The notes beneath the pieces are model-generated. The model was not told the origin of the DNA. It ran no database searches and worked only from the letters and a program-made list of their open reading frames with translations. A stretch of 64,000 nt of DNA, taken from the NCBI GenBank assembly GCA_015852425.1, contig JAAAIG010000021.1, forward strand, positions 13,028 through 77,027. The letters are read 5' to 3'. The DNA comes from Gryganskiella cystojenkinii (taxonomy: Eukaryota; Mortierellomycota; Mortierellomycetes; Mortierellales; Mortierellaceae). Below, one piece after another: positions 38,001 to 49,446 of the stretch; position 1 is the first letter of the stretch; each line of letters begins with the position of its first letter. A program made the translations under genes and the position numbers.

Positions 38001-38822
38001 GTCCTACTCTATCTCCTTCTCAAGAAAAGTACTTACAATTGAAGGTGAAAAAGTCGGTGCATGGATCGACCCCCGGCTTCATGTCTCTGAGGATATCTGC
38101 TGCGACAATCGTGCACTCTCTCGACGTACAAATTCCCTTAAAAATAGAAATGGCATATTACGTGTTTAGCTCGTGATGGGAAGGGGGGTTTCAGAGGAAA
38201 GAACAAGGACACAAAACAAAACAAAAGGCACATAAACACTCACGTTCTTCCCACTGGCAGGAATCTCCTCCCTCGCACGCACATATGCGCACAAGAAGCA
38301 AATGGCCAGCAACAAACTCAAGGCTGCGATCGTCATCGAGACTCGTTCTGTTTTTGTATACTTGGTTTGGTAATTATAATAGGCCCTTCGACAGGGGAAA
38401 CAACAACAACCGTACAGAAGTCTTTTAAATCCTGTGGGTCGATCCTGTCCAAAGAAACGCTGGGCGTCAAGATCGGCGTGGGATCGATAATCTAAGGGTG
38501 GTGGAGGTCGTAAAGTTGGATCTCCGGGGGGTGGGGGGCCGCCTGCTCTACTTCTGCGATAGCCTGCTCCGCCCGTGTTTTGATGGCCGTATGAGCTTGG
38601 ATCCGGTCCAAGGATATCTTCTGTTTCTTCCGACCAGTGTCGTCCTCCTGCGCGTCCGTTGCTGCTGGGTGTGTTAGCAGGAAGGCTTGAGCTGAGTTGT
38701 TGGTTGGGTGGGCTGGCAAGGTGATTATTGCTTGTGGGTATGGATGATGAACGAAGTGGTGGGTGATGCTGTTGACCAGCAAGAAGTGGGGTTGTGTCTG
38801 AAGAAGAAGGAGAAGAGGCCAT
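35026..38822 (-). CDS. M13 (neprilysin/ECE-type) zinc endopeptidase
   Basis: A type II membrane zinc peptidase with its catalytic domain outside the cell or in a lumen. Exons start at 38822 and end at 35026. Clear joins are 38822-38244, an exon beginning GICTSRECTIVAAD near 38140, 37894-37812, 37641-35839 and four more, giving about 1000 residues. The cytosolic tail (about 165 residues) is Ser/Pro-rich. The membrane segment is SMTIAALSLLLAICFLCAYV. The zinc site HELTH is split exactly by an intron (HELT then HAFDNEG). ENLADNGG gives the third ligand, and [23 protein letters not shown] is the conserved segment before it. The end CDLW matches the family C-x-x-W. The intron after NQ uses a GC donor (GCAAGT). 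An acidic insert of about 100 residues (near 37000-37330) makes it longer than usual. Confidence 0.93.
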
Positions 38823-40098
38823 TTTTTGTTCCTGGTCGAATTATTTGTAGTTTTGAGGTTTGGACCAAGCAACAAGGGGTGGGGGTATTCAGAAGTAGGG
38901 GCGTGTTTGTTGCGAGGAATGGATGATGAGTCGGTTGGGAATAAAGAAGGAGGAGGTTTGTTTTGTTTGTTTGTTGTGCTGAAGGGGTGTTAGTGCGAGT
39001 CGAAAACGAGAAGTGACGTAAAAAGCAGGTGTGACAAAAAAGAGAAGAGAAATGTATGGTTTTGGGATTCCTGTCGAAGGTGTGCAATGTGCAAGGGCGT
39101 GTGTGTGAGGTGCGGAGCAGAGGAAAGAATGAAAGAAAGAAAAAAGAAAAGAAGGATGAAACGTTTTACGACAAGAAGGTGAGCTTCCGCTTTTTGAGAT
39201 CTCCAATTATGAAAAACGCCAAGGCTGTGTGACCATTAGAAGAGTCGACTAAGCCTGAAAGTATGTGACTATGGTGCATGTGACCTCTCCTGGTCCCGTC
39301 ATTTTTAATTTGTGAGGGAACGGGTGACAATCTCCACCAAGGATGGTTAGTGTGCAGCATGCAGGGACGACTTCTATAACTGCGACAATAACGATGATGA
39401 TAAGATATTGACGATGACAGCTGCCAAGCGATTCTTTAAGAATCTTGTCCCCTTACAATGCTCGCTTCCACACGTTCTGCACGCGACTTGAATGCGTGCG
39501 AAAACAGATGAACCAGCACAGCTCTGATCTGGGATCAGCTCTGCTTTTGTTCTGTCTCTCACTCTCTGTCCCTCAGTCCTTCTCTGTTGTGTGTGCTTGT
39601 GCAACCCTCGGAGATTCGAGCACATTTTTTTTTCTGAAAGATCTTGTTGCTCGACAGCGCGCAAAGAAGAGCAATCGCGAACATTCATTATTTAGACGTG
39701 AATCTCGAAGAAAGATTCAAAGACCAGCAGGAAGAAGAAATAAATGAACAAAAAAAACGTGAAACCTGTCCAGTTACCATTACTGACAGAATTGGAAGGG
39801 GGTGAATCCTTTGCAGCAACTGAACCCATCTCCAAAAGAAGAATAAAAAGAGTACCTCCCCAGTCACCGCGTCTCTCTCGTTTTCATCGAATGGACGAAT
39901 TCATTGATGAACAATCATGCTGTCATAATCTCAATTTCACTTTGTCTCTTCTATTTTATCTCTTCCTTTTCAGTCCGCTTCCTTCATTCACCCCCTACTG
40001 CTCTCGGCCCAGTTACATTTCGACTACATTCTACTCCTTCCCCCTCGCTCGTTTAATCCCATTACCCTCCTCACTCTTTATTTCAATCTCTGCACAGT
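38823..40098. other. Divergent intergenic region between M13 peptidase and ZIP transporter
   Basis: Both genes are transcribed outward from here. Purine-rich sequence (38900-39180) is the leader side of the minus-strand peptidase. CT-rich sequence (about 39935-40095) is the leader of the ZIP gene. The short open frames are not supported. Confidence 0.45.
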
Positions 40099-42798
40099 AT
40101 GCCAGTCGCCGAGGATGGTTCCGGTGATGATTACCAGGCCTGGGTCTTTACTCTTGCCTCCGCAATTGCCTGTGTCTTTGGAGGTATTACCCACTTTCCC
40201 AGATCTCTACTTTATGTATCCCCATCGCTATTTTCTTCCTTTCGTCATGACTAACCCGTGTAAACCAAAATAACGGCCACTATTTCGTAGCGGGATTGAT
40301 CTTTGTCGACACCGTCATGAAAAAGATTCTCGGTCGCGACGTACAGATCCTTCAGAATCACAAGTTTCTGGCGGGATCCCTTGGACTTGGATCAGGTGTC
40401 ATGGTAAGTAACCCTTTTTTCTTTTCCTTCTTTTCTTCTTGTTTGCTTGGTTTACTCTTGTCACGCTATGGGAGCCGATTACACTGAAGGCAAACAAGTG
40501 TTGGAGGGGAAGGAAAGACTCTATCCAACCCTTGTGATTAAATGTGGATTTTGAGTCTGTTTGTTGGACAACCACAAAAAAAGCGACGGGGACTATTGGA
40601 ATCCCTCCCCCTTCTGAAGAGCCTGGTTATCTTTTGCTTTTTTTGTGTGTGATCACCTGGACATCGGAAAGAAAAAAAATAGACAAAAAGCGATCCCTGC
40701 AGAAATATTGAGGTGGCACAGGATAAAGGGAAAAAAGGGCGAATGAAAACAAAAGAAAGACAACAAGGGGGGTGACATTGTACCTTAGTACGCCAAAAGG
40801 ATGAATAGAGCGAGAACCAGGATGGAGAAGCCAAAGAGAGGAGTGAGAAATAATAAGGGAGGAGGCATTAAAAGGGTCAATGCACCATGCTCTATGCACT
40901 GCGCCGGACCCATTCACTCGCGATAATATATATTATAAATACAGGAAAAGCTTTTTTTGCTAACTGATATTACCATCATTCAATTTGACTCTTTTTTGGT
41001 GATGATATAGATCTTTTCAAGTTTTTACAACCTCCTCCCAGAAGCAAAGGCACAGCTCTCGTCAGACCTCTCCATCTTTTCTGGCCATGCGGATGCGTAC
41101 CTGATGCTCTTCTTCTTCACTGGTGTCGGACTCATGGCCCTCATTCACTGGATCATGCACCGATTCGACTCTGGATCATCCTCGCCCGGGATCGAGAATG
41201 CGGGCTCGATCGAACAATTCATACAACGGGAAGCTCATCAAAATAACACTTCAATACTCCCACGCCACCATCAATCCAACACTACCAACAATAGTTACTC
41301 TATTCAACAACAATCTTTGTTCGGACACCAGGTAAAAGGATCCACTGTGTCGGGAACAACCGCTACCTCAACCGTGTCAACAGCGCATGATGCCTGTGAA
41401 GACTGTGTCCTCGAAGAGAGTGATGCGGACGGCGAGGAAGACGAAGAGGAGCGTTACAACGATTCCGAGTTTGTCGATGACGAGACCACGTCCTTGGTCG
41501 ATAACGCTCTCATGCATTTCGGAAAGACTCCCACGAACGGCCGTCTGGATGAGGCGACTCGGATCCGTCAGAGCCGTGGAGGCGATCAAGAAACCGAAGA
41601 CGACGACGAGGATCAAGCGAGCATCGAGGTCGTGATCACGGATCAAAAGGACAAGATCTTGAGAAGGACTGGACACCATCATGACGACAACAATCTGGAT
41701 CTGGATGACGACGACTTGATTATCGACAAGCAGCAGCACAAGCAAAGTCATGACAGCGGCGCGTTTGAATCCCGTGAGAGTTCCTGGTCGTCGTTACCCG
41801 TCACTCGCTCTCAGCGTCCGTTCGCACCTGTGAGTAAGAGAAAAAAGTCAGGAGTAGGATCCAAGCCGCATCGTAAGAGCAACAATAAGGAGGGACATCT
41901 CAGCCATACAACAGACAGGAAGCATCGCCACTACCATCATCACCCATCGAACGCTCATGCGCACACTATCACACACACACATACGCCGTTGACTGCTAAT
42001 AATCATAATATCCGAGGCAGTAATTACGGTGCGGTGCCATCCTTGAACAACCACTCGAGAGTTTATCCTTCACCGCCCCCCACACGGGCAGAGCATGCGA
42101 CCCATATCCGACGCACCTCGTTCCCGAGATTGAATCGGCGCTCGGGTCATTCCCTCACCTATTCGTCTCATGATAACCTTGATCATGCTGTTGCGGATGA
42201 TCGTGAGCACGCAGATCTGACCGAAATTGGTATCCAGACTGCTCTGACCATTGCAGTTCACAAGTTCCCTGGTATGACCATCAACTTATGGCGGCCTTTG
42301 AAATACTTCGTTTAAAAAAGTCCACTGTTTTTTAACTCGTCTTCTTTCCCTCTTTGAATATTTGTAGAGGGTCTGATTACTTTTCTATCAACAACCGCGG
42401 ATCCTTGTCTGGGTCTTTCGGTGTTTATGGCGATTGCGGTCCATAACCTGATTGAGGGTTACTTGATCGCATTCCCACTCTTTGTCGGACTGCATTCTCG
42501 CACCAAAGCCTTTGCCCTCGCGGCCGTGCTCGGTGGACTCTCTCAACCTCTGGGAGCCGTCCTGGGATGGTTTATCCTCCGTAAAGTTGCCAGTATGGGT
42601 TGGCAAGTTGCGGCTACGGGGTGCATCTATGCCATCGTAGCGGGGATGATGTCGTCGATTGTCGTCAATGGCATGTGGCCCCAGGCTGTGAAATGTGTCG
42701 GTCGTAAAAAGACCAAGGTCGTTCAGCTCTCATTCTTTTCCGGGATCGCGATCATGGGTGTCTGTCAGGCGGTCATGGGCACCAAGTGCGATTTTTAA
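40099..42798 (+). CDS. ZIP-family zinc transporter (Zrt3-like)
   Basis: An importer of zinc into the cytosol, probably from the vacuole or another organelle. Exons 40099-40183, 40291-40403, 41011-42271 and 42368-42798 join to 629 residues. Membrane segments come as three in the N-terminal part, then a loop of about 330 residues, then five at the C-terminal end. Metal-site motifs are intact: HKFPEG in helix 4 (split by intron 3) and HNLIEG in helix 5. The loop is acidic in its first half and His-rich later (HRHYHHHPSNAHAHTITHTH), a typical zinc-sensing or buffering loop, though much longer than usual. Yeast Zrt3 is about 500 residues and is the best match I recall by motif pattern. Subcellular site is inference. 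Confidence 0.88.
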
Positions 42799-43165
42799 GA
42801 AACGAGGAAAACGGTGCGTTGTTGCCTGTGTTCGATCTACCTGCCTCCTCCAACATTTGTATTTTTACTTCACTCTTCTTCCTTTCGTACACATTTCACT
42901 CCGTGTTCCTGGGCATTTGTTGTGGTCCACATTGTCTTTTTCTCCTACCTTTGTACTTTTAGAAACCTCGATTCCCCAAGCATACGTATTCATCGATAAA
43001 TATGGCCGCTGTTTGTTCAGACAAAATGAAAATGAAGTCGTTCTCGTTTTGACATCAGATATTGTACAATTCGGCAAGAGATATATTTGGATTTGTGGAT
43101 GGTAAAATGAAAATGTTGCTTTTCTTGGTTCCCGGTGAGATGCGATATCCAGGAGAGAGCGGTTG
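42799..43165. other. Convergent 3' region
   Basis: Between the stops of the ZIP gene (plus) and the Ppg1 gene (minus). T-rich, with nothing beyond the two 3' UTRs. Confidence 0.4.
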
Positions 43166-45070
43166 TTACAAAAAATAATGAATTGCGTCCTGGGTTGGAT
43201 CCATTCCTCCGGCGGTCAAGTAATTCATCGCACCGTTCCCAATGCCCGGGGAGGATACCAATGTTGAAGGCGACGATGTTCCATTGAGTCCCGTCAACAA
43301 TCCTGCCGGCATCCCGTTCGCAAACATGGCCGCCCTCGCGACCTCGGCTGCGGACGGACGTTCGTTCTCTGGTGCGGCCTCAAAGACGTTGAAGTGTCTC
43401 TCCCCATCGACGCCAACCTCGAGGATCGAGGCCAGGTTTCCACATCGATAACAATAATTCGGTGCGGACCAAACGGTCGAGAGTTGATCGTCAAAGAGAA
43501 CTTGAAAACCTTCCATACAGAGCTGATGCGCTCTCAAGATATGATCCATCCCGTTCTCGTGGAGGAATTTCTCGACCACTAGACTTCCAAAAGTGTATCC
43601 AGCTCCTCTAAATTTTGAAAAAGATCCGATCAAGGAGTGTGAAAAGATATTGGTCCCGTTAGCTGGATTCGGCTAAAGAAAGAGTGTTATCTGTGTTATC
43701 AGGAGTCGATCGTCTTTACCTAGGCGATACTGCAAATTCTTCCCGGCCGGGATCTGGATCTGACCAGACGAGATCGGCCATGGGTCCTTCGTGCGGGATT
43801 TCTATTTAAGTATCAATTTCGTCCGCATCGAAAAAACACAGCCCGTGTAAGTGTGGAGCGATTTTTTTAAATGAACCCCTCCTGTGTCTAGTTGCACCGT
43901 GTTCTTTATACTAACCTTTGAATCGATCCATGACTTTGATTTGGTCTATTGTGTGAATCGACGGTGACAATCCTAAAGTAGGAAATTGCAAGAGAGAGAG
44001 AGAGAAGCACAGGATTTGTCAGCATAAAGGCCTTATCAATGCGCAGACAAATTGTTGCCAAACTTCTCCCGAGGCGTACCTCCATGGACACAAAAGATCA
44101 TGTTGTCAATGACGACGGACAAGGTAAGATAATCAAAAAGGTCTGTGAAATAGTGCCAGACCTGAGCACTCCCGTATTTCTTCATGCACTCTGTGTAGAA
44201 TCCATACGTCTGGGTCACGGCTCGGGATTCGTGGTTACCCCGGACGAGTTGAACACGGTCTGGGTAGCGTAGTTTTAGACAGGTCAGAATCGACATGGTC
44301 TCGACACTGTACAGACCCCGGTCGACATAGTCACCTAAGCAAGAAGAGAAAGAGTTTGAAAAAGAGGAGGAGAAGAGCCGACTGGTCAATTCCTTTTGGA
44401 TTGCTGTTTGAGGGTGGGCGGGCTTGGCCATCTTTTCATTTTCAGGTACAAGCAAGGGGGAAAAAAGAAAACAAAGAGGCACTCCTGCCCTCTTTCGCCG
44501 TCAAACAACGCAAATCTGAACTCAACAACTTACCAAGGAAGAGATAGTTCGTGTCTGGACAGTACCCGCCTATCTTGAATATTTCGAGTAGATCATAAAA
44601 CTGTCTATGTGGAAGGAGGACGCACAGAACGTGAAAAAAAAATCGTCAATGACGCCAAGTTTTTGCCGTTGCAGATTTAGTTATCCAGGATCTCCCATTG
44701 CGTTTTGATTTTTATCTATGCCTTCTATGCTGTGATGTGGTTTCGTCAAAAAAAAAAAAAAAAAAAAAAAAAAATCGATATTTGTTGTCCTCCTTTCGCC
44801 CCGCGCTTCTCTTTTCTTCTCCTGCAAAAGCCTTTTGAACTGCTCCCTGTCGAGATGTATTCCACTGAAAATGTCGCTGAGAATGAGAATGTCAATGAAG
44901 ACTTACCCATGAATGTCGCCTACGACGGTGACGGGTGCACTGATGTGAACGACATTACTCTCAGTCATGAGTAATTCTTTTGTCCGCTCGCAGATCTCCT
45001 TGATAACCGACTCGGCCAGAAGTTGTCGCTTGAACAGCGACTCTATACATCGGTCTAGGTCCAGCACCAT
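43166..45070 (-). CDS. ppg1: PP2A-like Ser/Thr phosphatase Ppg1
   Basis: Catalytic subunit of a PP2A-like phosphatase. In yeast, Ppg1 works in the Far/STRIPAK complex and affects glycogen storage. Six exons (45070-44907, 44604-44534, 44334-44080, 43972-43916, 43801-43720, 43607-43166) join to 356 residues. Metal and catalytic motifs are intact: GDIHGQF, GDYVDRG, RGNHESR, VHGGLSP and the RAHQL site. Ppg1-type features are [32 protein letters not shown] and the C-terminal HYFL. The latter resembles the DYFL methylation end of PP2A relatives. After the core (about residue 290) comes a Gly/Ser/Ala-rich tail that is longer than in PP2A and matches the long tails of Ppg1 orthologues. Confidence 0.93.
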
Positions 45071-45594
45071 TGTTTGAACGTGTGTGTATATGAATGGTCC
45101 TTGTGTTAAAATAAACGGACTTAATGAAAAGAGGTGCGGGGGTCCGGATGCGTGAGAGTAGAGGAGATGTAATGGCGCGTTAAAGAAAAGAAAGAGTGAG
45201 ACGGTGAAATGGGTCAATGCAATGCGTATTCGCAAATGCCAAAAAAAAAGAGTTCTGGTGACACTCCCCCTCTGCTGTTCGCCCCCTGTCACATTTTTTT
45301 CAGATTTTTGGGCCACCTGGCAACAACACATCAGTTATTAACCACATTTTCATCTGTCCCTTTGTCTGGTGCTACCCGCATGCTCATTCCACTGGCCTGG
45401 ATGGAGTGGGCTGTCTGATACACTGAACTCTTGCCTCTCTAAGCTCAGGTTTGTCCAACAACCACATCATCATCTTTTTTTTTAATAAAATTCTCGTGTT
45501 TTTATTTCGTCCGTTCATCTTCAAGCATGGAGAAAACACAGCGTGGGAAGTAAATAGAGAGGGTATTTTCAAAACGCACGTTAAAAAAAGTGCT
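45071..45594. other. Intergenic region between ppg1 and cystatin gene
   Basis: The ppg1 leader (45071-45300, pyrimidine-rich on the minus strand) and the 3' UTR of the next minus-strand gene. No other feature is supported. Confidence 0.4.
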
Positions 45595-46432
45595 TTAATC
45601 AATGAAGTACTCGAGGGGAGTGTCCTTGTCCCAGACAGCGCACTCGGGGGTGGTGTGAAGCATGTAAAAGTCAACCTCGCCCTTGTTGCTCTTGTGGGCA
45701 CTAGAGATTCACAAAAACGAATGGAACCAAAAAGAGTAGGTTAAGCTTAAGAGGACTAGTTTTTCATGGACGGCCAACATTAAGGTAATCCGCTATACTG
45801 CTCCAACAAGACTTACCGAGCGTGGATATACTTCTCATCGCCGAGATGGATCTTGGCAAAGTAGTTGCTGTTAAACAGAGATGTCATTCAGGGAAAAAGA
45901 GCGAAAGGAGGGGTCAGTCTTCCAATTATGCCTTCATCACTTTCCTGGTGGCTTTATTCGTGATGGGTCAGAGAGGACATGAAGAGAGTGTCATTACCGT
46001 CCGTAAGAGACATCCTCGGTGGCGTAGAGAACAGGCTTGTAAGCAGAGATGTGCTTGACTAATAGTTTAAGAGGAATAGTATTATAAGTCAGAGATACCA
46101 GTTCTCTTTCATATCTTCAGTTGTGTTCTCTCCAGCATAAAATAAAACAAAAAGAGGTTTCCTCCACCTCCAAAGTCAACACATACGCTTGTCCATCTCG
46201 TGCAATCCGTGACGGTCATCCTCACGGTTGAGACGGTGAATCTCGTCCAAGACCTGGTCCTTGACCTTGGTGAAGACTATACGCCATCGGAGAAAAAAAA
46301 ATGATGATCAGTCTCATGGATTATCAATTTGAATTTGAAAAATATCATTTGAGAAAAAAGGACTTTACTTTCGACGCACTCATCGTCGGCGACACGAGGC
46401 TGGGTCATGGCGTTGTGCTTGGCGTCAGACAT
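45595..46432 (-). CDS. Stefin-like cystatin, putative cysteine protease inhibitor
   Basis: Five short exons (46432-46369, 46276-46187, 46058-45998, 45867-45817, 45700-45595) join to 123 residues without a signal peptide, like cytosolic type 1 cystatins (stefins, about 100 residues). The central stretch GRNYFAKIHLGDEKYIHARAH closely resembles the stefin beta strands (known stefin B: GTNYFIKVHVGDEDFVHLRVF). The helix before it (IFTKVKDQVLDEIHRL) fits the family. The signature loop QxVxG is not intact: where stefins have QVVAG there is EDVSYG, so inhibitor activity is uncertain. The C-terminal part ends DTPLEYFID. Cystatins are rarely reported in fungi, so the call deserves a structural check. 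Confidence 0.72.
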
Positions 46433-46807
46433 GATGTTTGTGATGAAGATGTGGGTGGGGATGAAAGGATGGGTTGATGAAGTAAGAAAATGTGAAATGA
46501 AGAAAGAAAAAAGACAAAAGAAATGAGAGCAGTACTTTTATGTGGTTTTGTTTTTTGGAGAGTACAAGAGTACTAGAGACCAGTCCAAAGGAGTAGGCAA
46601 AAAAAAAAAAGAGACCCTGCACGAAACGCGTGACACGCTCCCGCGCAATGCAAATGCGACCCCTTCTTGGTCATGCTTTTTTTTCTGCGTAAGTTATTTG
46701 CTTATTTATGAAGTTTGGAACGAGGGAAATGAAGAGGAGTTTCTATACTGATTGCGTTATCACTACTCTGCACGATATTGAGAGAGACAGAGGAAGAGGG
46801 GGGAGAT
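46433..46807. other. Intergenic region
   Basis: Promoter and leader of the cystatin gene, then the 3' end of the next minus-strand gene. No other feature is supported. Confidence 0.4.
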
Positions 46808-48792
46808 TCAAGTCAGGCACCAATGCCAGATGAACCCATGACCGCCTCTCATCGTTGCTTCCAACAACGTCGAGATATCGCACATGAACGTACTTATCGT
46901 CTTGATCTTTCCCTCGTCCATGTCTCGTTGAACCCTCGGTTCTAGGTGCTCGATCGCCTCCAGGTATTTTTCATCCCCATAGATATACCAGGCAATGTTC
47001 AGGCATTTCAAATAATCCGTCATATCGAATCCCTTGACATTCTCGACCGGCCATCCCTCTCCTCCCGACAATGCAAACGGCAACATGAAATCGATTGCCT
47101 TCTTGATCGATTGTCCCTGGGGACCCTCATAAAACCACATATCGATGCCCAAATCGTCCCCCCATCTTGCAAGTGTCATCAGGGCTTGGAGATTAAAGAC
47201 TGAATAATACCAAGAGGTCTTGCGCTCCAGTTCCTCGGGTTGTCGACCATCCGCGCGGATCTGGGGGTCGATACGGGTATGGAGCGAAGTCACTGCGATT
47301 TTTTTCGCATCCTCAATACGACCGAGAAAGAGATAGATGCCAATGATCTGGACATCAAAATAAGTGCCATGGTTGTTGTTACCGCTCCGTTCGACCTGAG
47401 CCAGGGTCGAGGTCTCGAGCCAGTGGACGTACCGACCGAACCAGTTCTGTAAAGAAGGGATCAAATCCTTGGGCCAAGTCGGCTCTTGCTTTAAGTAATG
47501 TAGCGCATCAAAGACCCTAAAACAAAATGAATAGCGCAGGGAGAATGTGATTAGAAACAATATATATATAAACTTGTACAGTCCACGTTCACTGATATTC
47601 ACAAAAGCCGAACGTGGACTGTATGAAAAAGGAGTGACAGCATAAACAGCAAAAAATTACTCCCTCGACAAAAGCTGATCCCCCTCTACTGCACTTACCG
47701 AAAGATCGTAAACATGTCCAAGACACCCGTACGGGCGCCAAGGCGCTCTCCCTTGCGCAACGATCCATAATTGATGTTCGGGTTCATGTACGTTGCCTCA
47801 TCCAAGAACCATTCTTTGAGACGCATCGCGGCCTTGTCCGCATAGGCCTTCTTGCCCGTAAAATGATACGCCATTCCCATCACATGGACCTCTCGGATCA
47901 TGGTCCTCAACAATCTGTAATCTCGGACGGTCTCAATCTCTGGATTTACCTGTCCATCGATCCGTTTGTAAGGTAGACCCTTGGGCTTGTTCTTATTGGG
48001 CCAGTAATATTTCGACAAGGACAAGTAATCATGAATATCGTTTGAGGGCGCAGTCTGGTCCTTGTTCGTCACAGAATACACATCGGTCGATCGGAGTGCT
48101 AGATCCGCCTCCTTGATCAACAGTGCAATCGCATAATCACGTTCTCGACGGGTCGAACTGAGCATTTTGGCATACGAGACAGGAGACGCCCGTCGAGCCT
48201 CAGTTGCGATCCGGAGTTCGGGCCATTCGTCGATCGTGTCTGTGAGCTCTGTCGCATCGCCGTCGTCATCGATCATGACGGAATCCGTATTTTGATTGGT
48301 GTTGCCTTCAGGACTGCCGTTGTCTGGTTCTGAGGGGATAGGACCGGGGGCACCGTCTACAGGTTCCAGTTGGATGGCCGGCGCCTGTTGTCGCCCTTGT
48401 TGTAATGGCGGTGGTTGATTCGGTGCCTGCTGTGCTGGAACTGGAGGTGGTGGTCTCTGTTGCTGCTGCTGTTGTTGTTGTTGTTGTTGGCCGACAGGTG
48501 GTAATGGCATCTGAATATTTTCATAGGGATCTCGTTCTTCATGAATCTGGACTGGGAACCCGCCGTTGCCTCCGCGAGTATGTTCGGGTCCCAGGATAGT
48601 CGAGATGATAATATAGACAAAGAGAAACCCTCCAGAATAGAGAATGACTTTTCGTAGAGTAATCCGACCGATCACCGAACCCGGGCTTGAGGGCGAGCCA
48701 CCCCCACCGCTCGAGAGTGGTTTATCCTTGAACTGGGGTCCGGTCGTATTGGGGTTGTGCGAGGGCAGCACGGACACTGAACTGGGTCGCAT
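46808..48792 (-). CDS. Membrane-anchored alginate-lyase-domain protein
   Basis: Exons 48792-47699 and 47516-46808 join to 600 residues. It has a short cytosolic tail, one membrane segment (VILYSGGFLFVYIIISTIL, about 50-70), then a Gln-run and Pro/Gln-rich stalk (about 105-150) and an acidic linker. The C-terminal catalytic-type domain follows. It matches the alginate lyase PF05426 pattern: KYYWPNKNKPKGLPYKRIDG and VNPE near the start, NNNHGTYFDVQ (the likely catalytic Asn-His segment), TSWYYSVFNLQALMTLA and the closing DISTLLEATM. Enzymes of this fold cleave uronic-acid polymers by beta-elimination. The substrate here is unknown; fungal surface glucuronans are one possibility. The start is the Met at 48792; an upstream TTG-initiated extension of the frame was rejected. 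Confidence 0.85.
48461..48490 (-). repeat. Polyglutamine-coding repeat
   Basis: A CAA/CAG run coding 11 consecutive Gln in the stalk of the alginate-lyase-domain protein. It lies between the membrane segment and the catalytic domain, so length change would alter the stalk only. Confidence 0.85.
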
Positions 48793-49446
48793 AACTAATG
48801 ATACGCTGATACGTTCCTGATACAAAAAAGAAAAGACTTGTCAGCGAGGACGATGCAACGCCGAAGGATGGAAGATAGAAATGAAAGAGGAAGTGGGTTG
48901 AGGATAAGGAAGAAAAATGAAGAGGAGAAGAAGGAAGAAAAATGAAGAAAGAAAATGCGAAAATGGGACATTATTGTGCTAGAAGGAAAAAAAGGGGGAG
49001 GAGAGAGGAGGAACGGTATGAATGCGGCAAGACAAGTGAACCAATGACAACACAATCAGGGGCGATGGTCGGACACGCACACCCAAAGGATATCCCAGTG
49101 AAGTTCTCTTTTCTTTCGCCACAGGACCAGGGGGGAGACATATGTAATTGAAAGTAGAGAGAAAGAGGTGGCGGAAAACTTAATGAAATGGTGGCGGTAG
49201 CCTCTATCTTTCTTTTTGTTTCATTGTTTTTTTACTTTCCTTCCGTGGTTCTCTTTGACGGACACAAACAAGCTTTTGATCGACGAAGCATGGCATTAGT
49301 AAACAATTTGGAGAAACAAAAATTCGTTTATTTATTGTTCTTTAGGTTCTCTTGTTTAAAAGTTGTTCATGGTGTTGGGTATGATTTATGGCGCAGTCCT
49401 GGAACAGAAGAAAAAAAAAGAGAGAGAGATCCCTTTTCCTTCTGAA
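48793..49446. other. Intergenic region
   Basis: The leader of the alginate-lyase-domain gene (purine-rich on plus) and the 3' region of the prolyl oligopeptidase gene. Open frames at 49188-49905 and nearby are not supported and partly shadow the peptidase. Confidence 0.4.
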
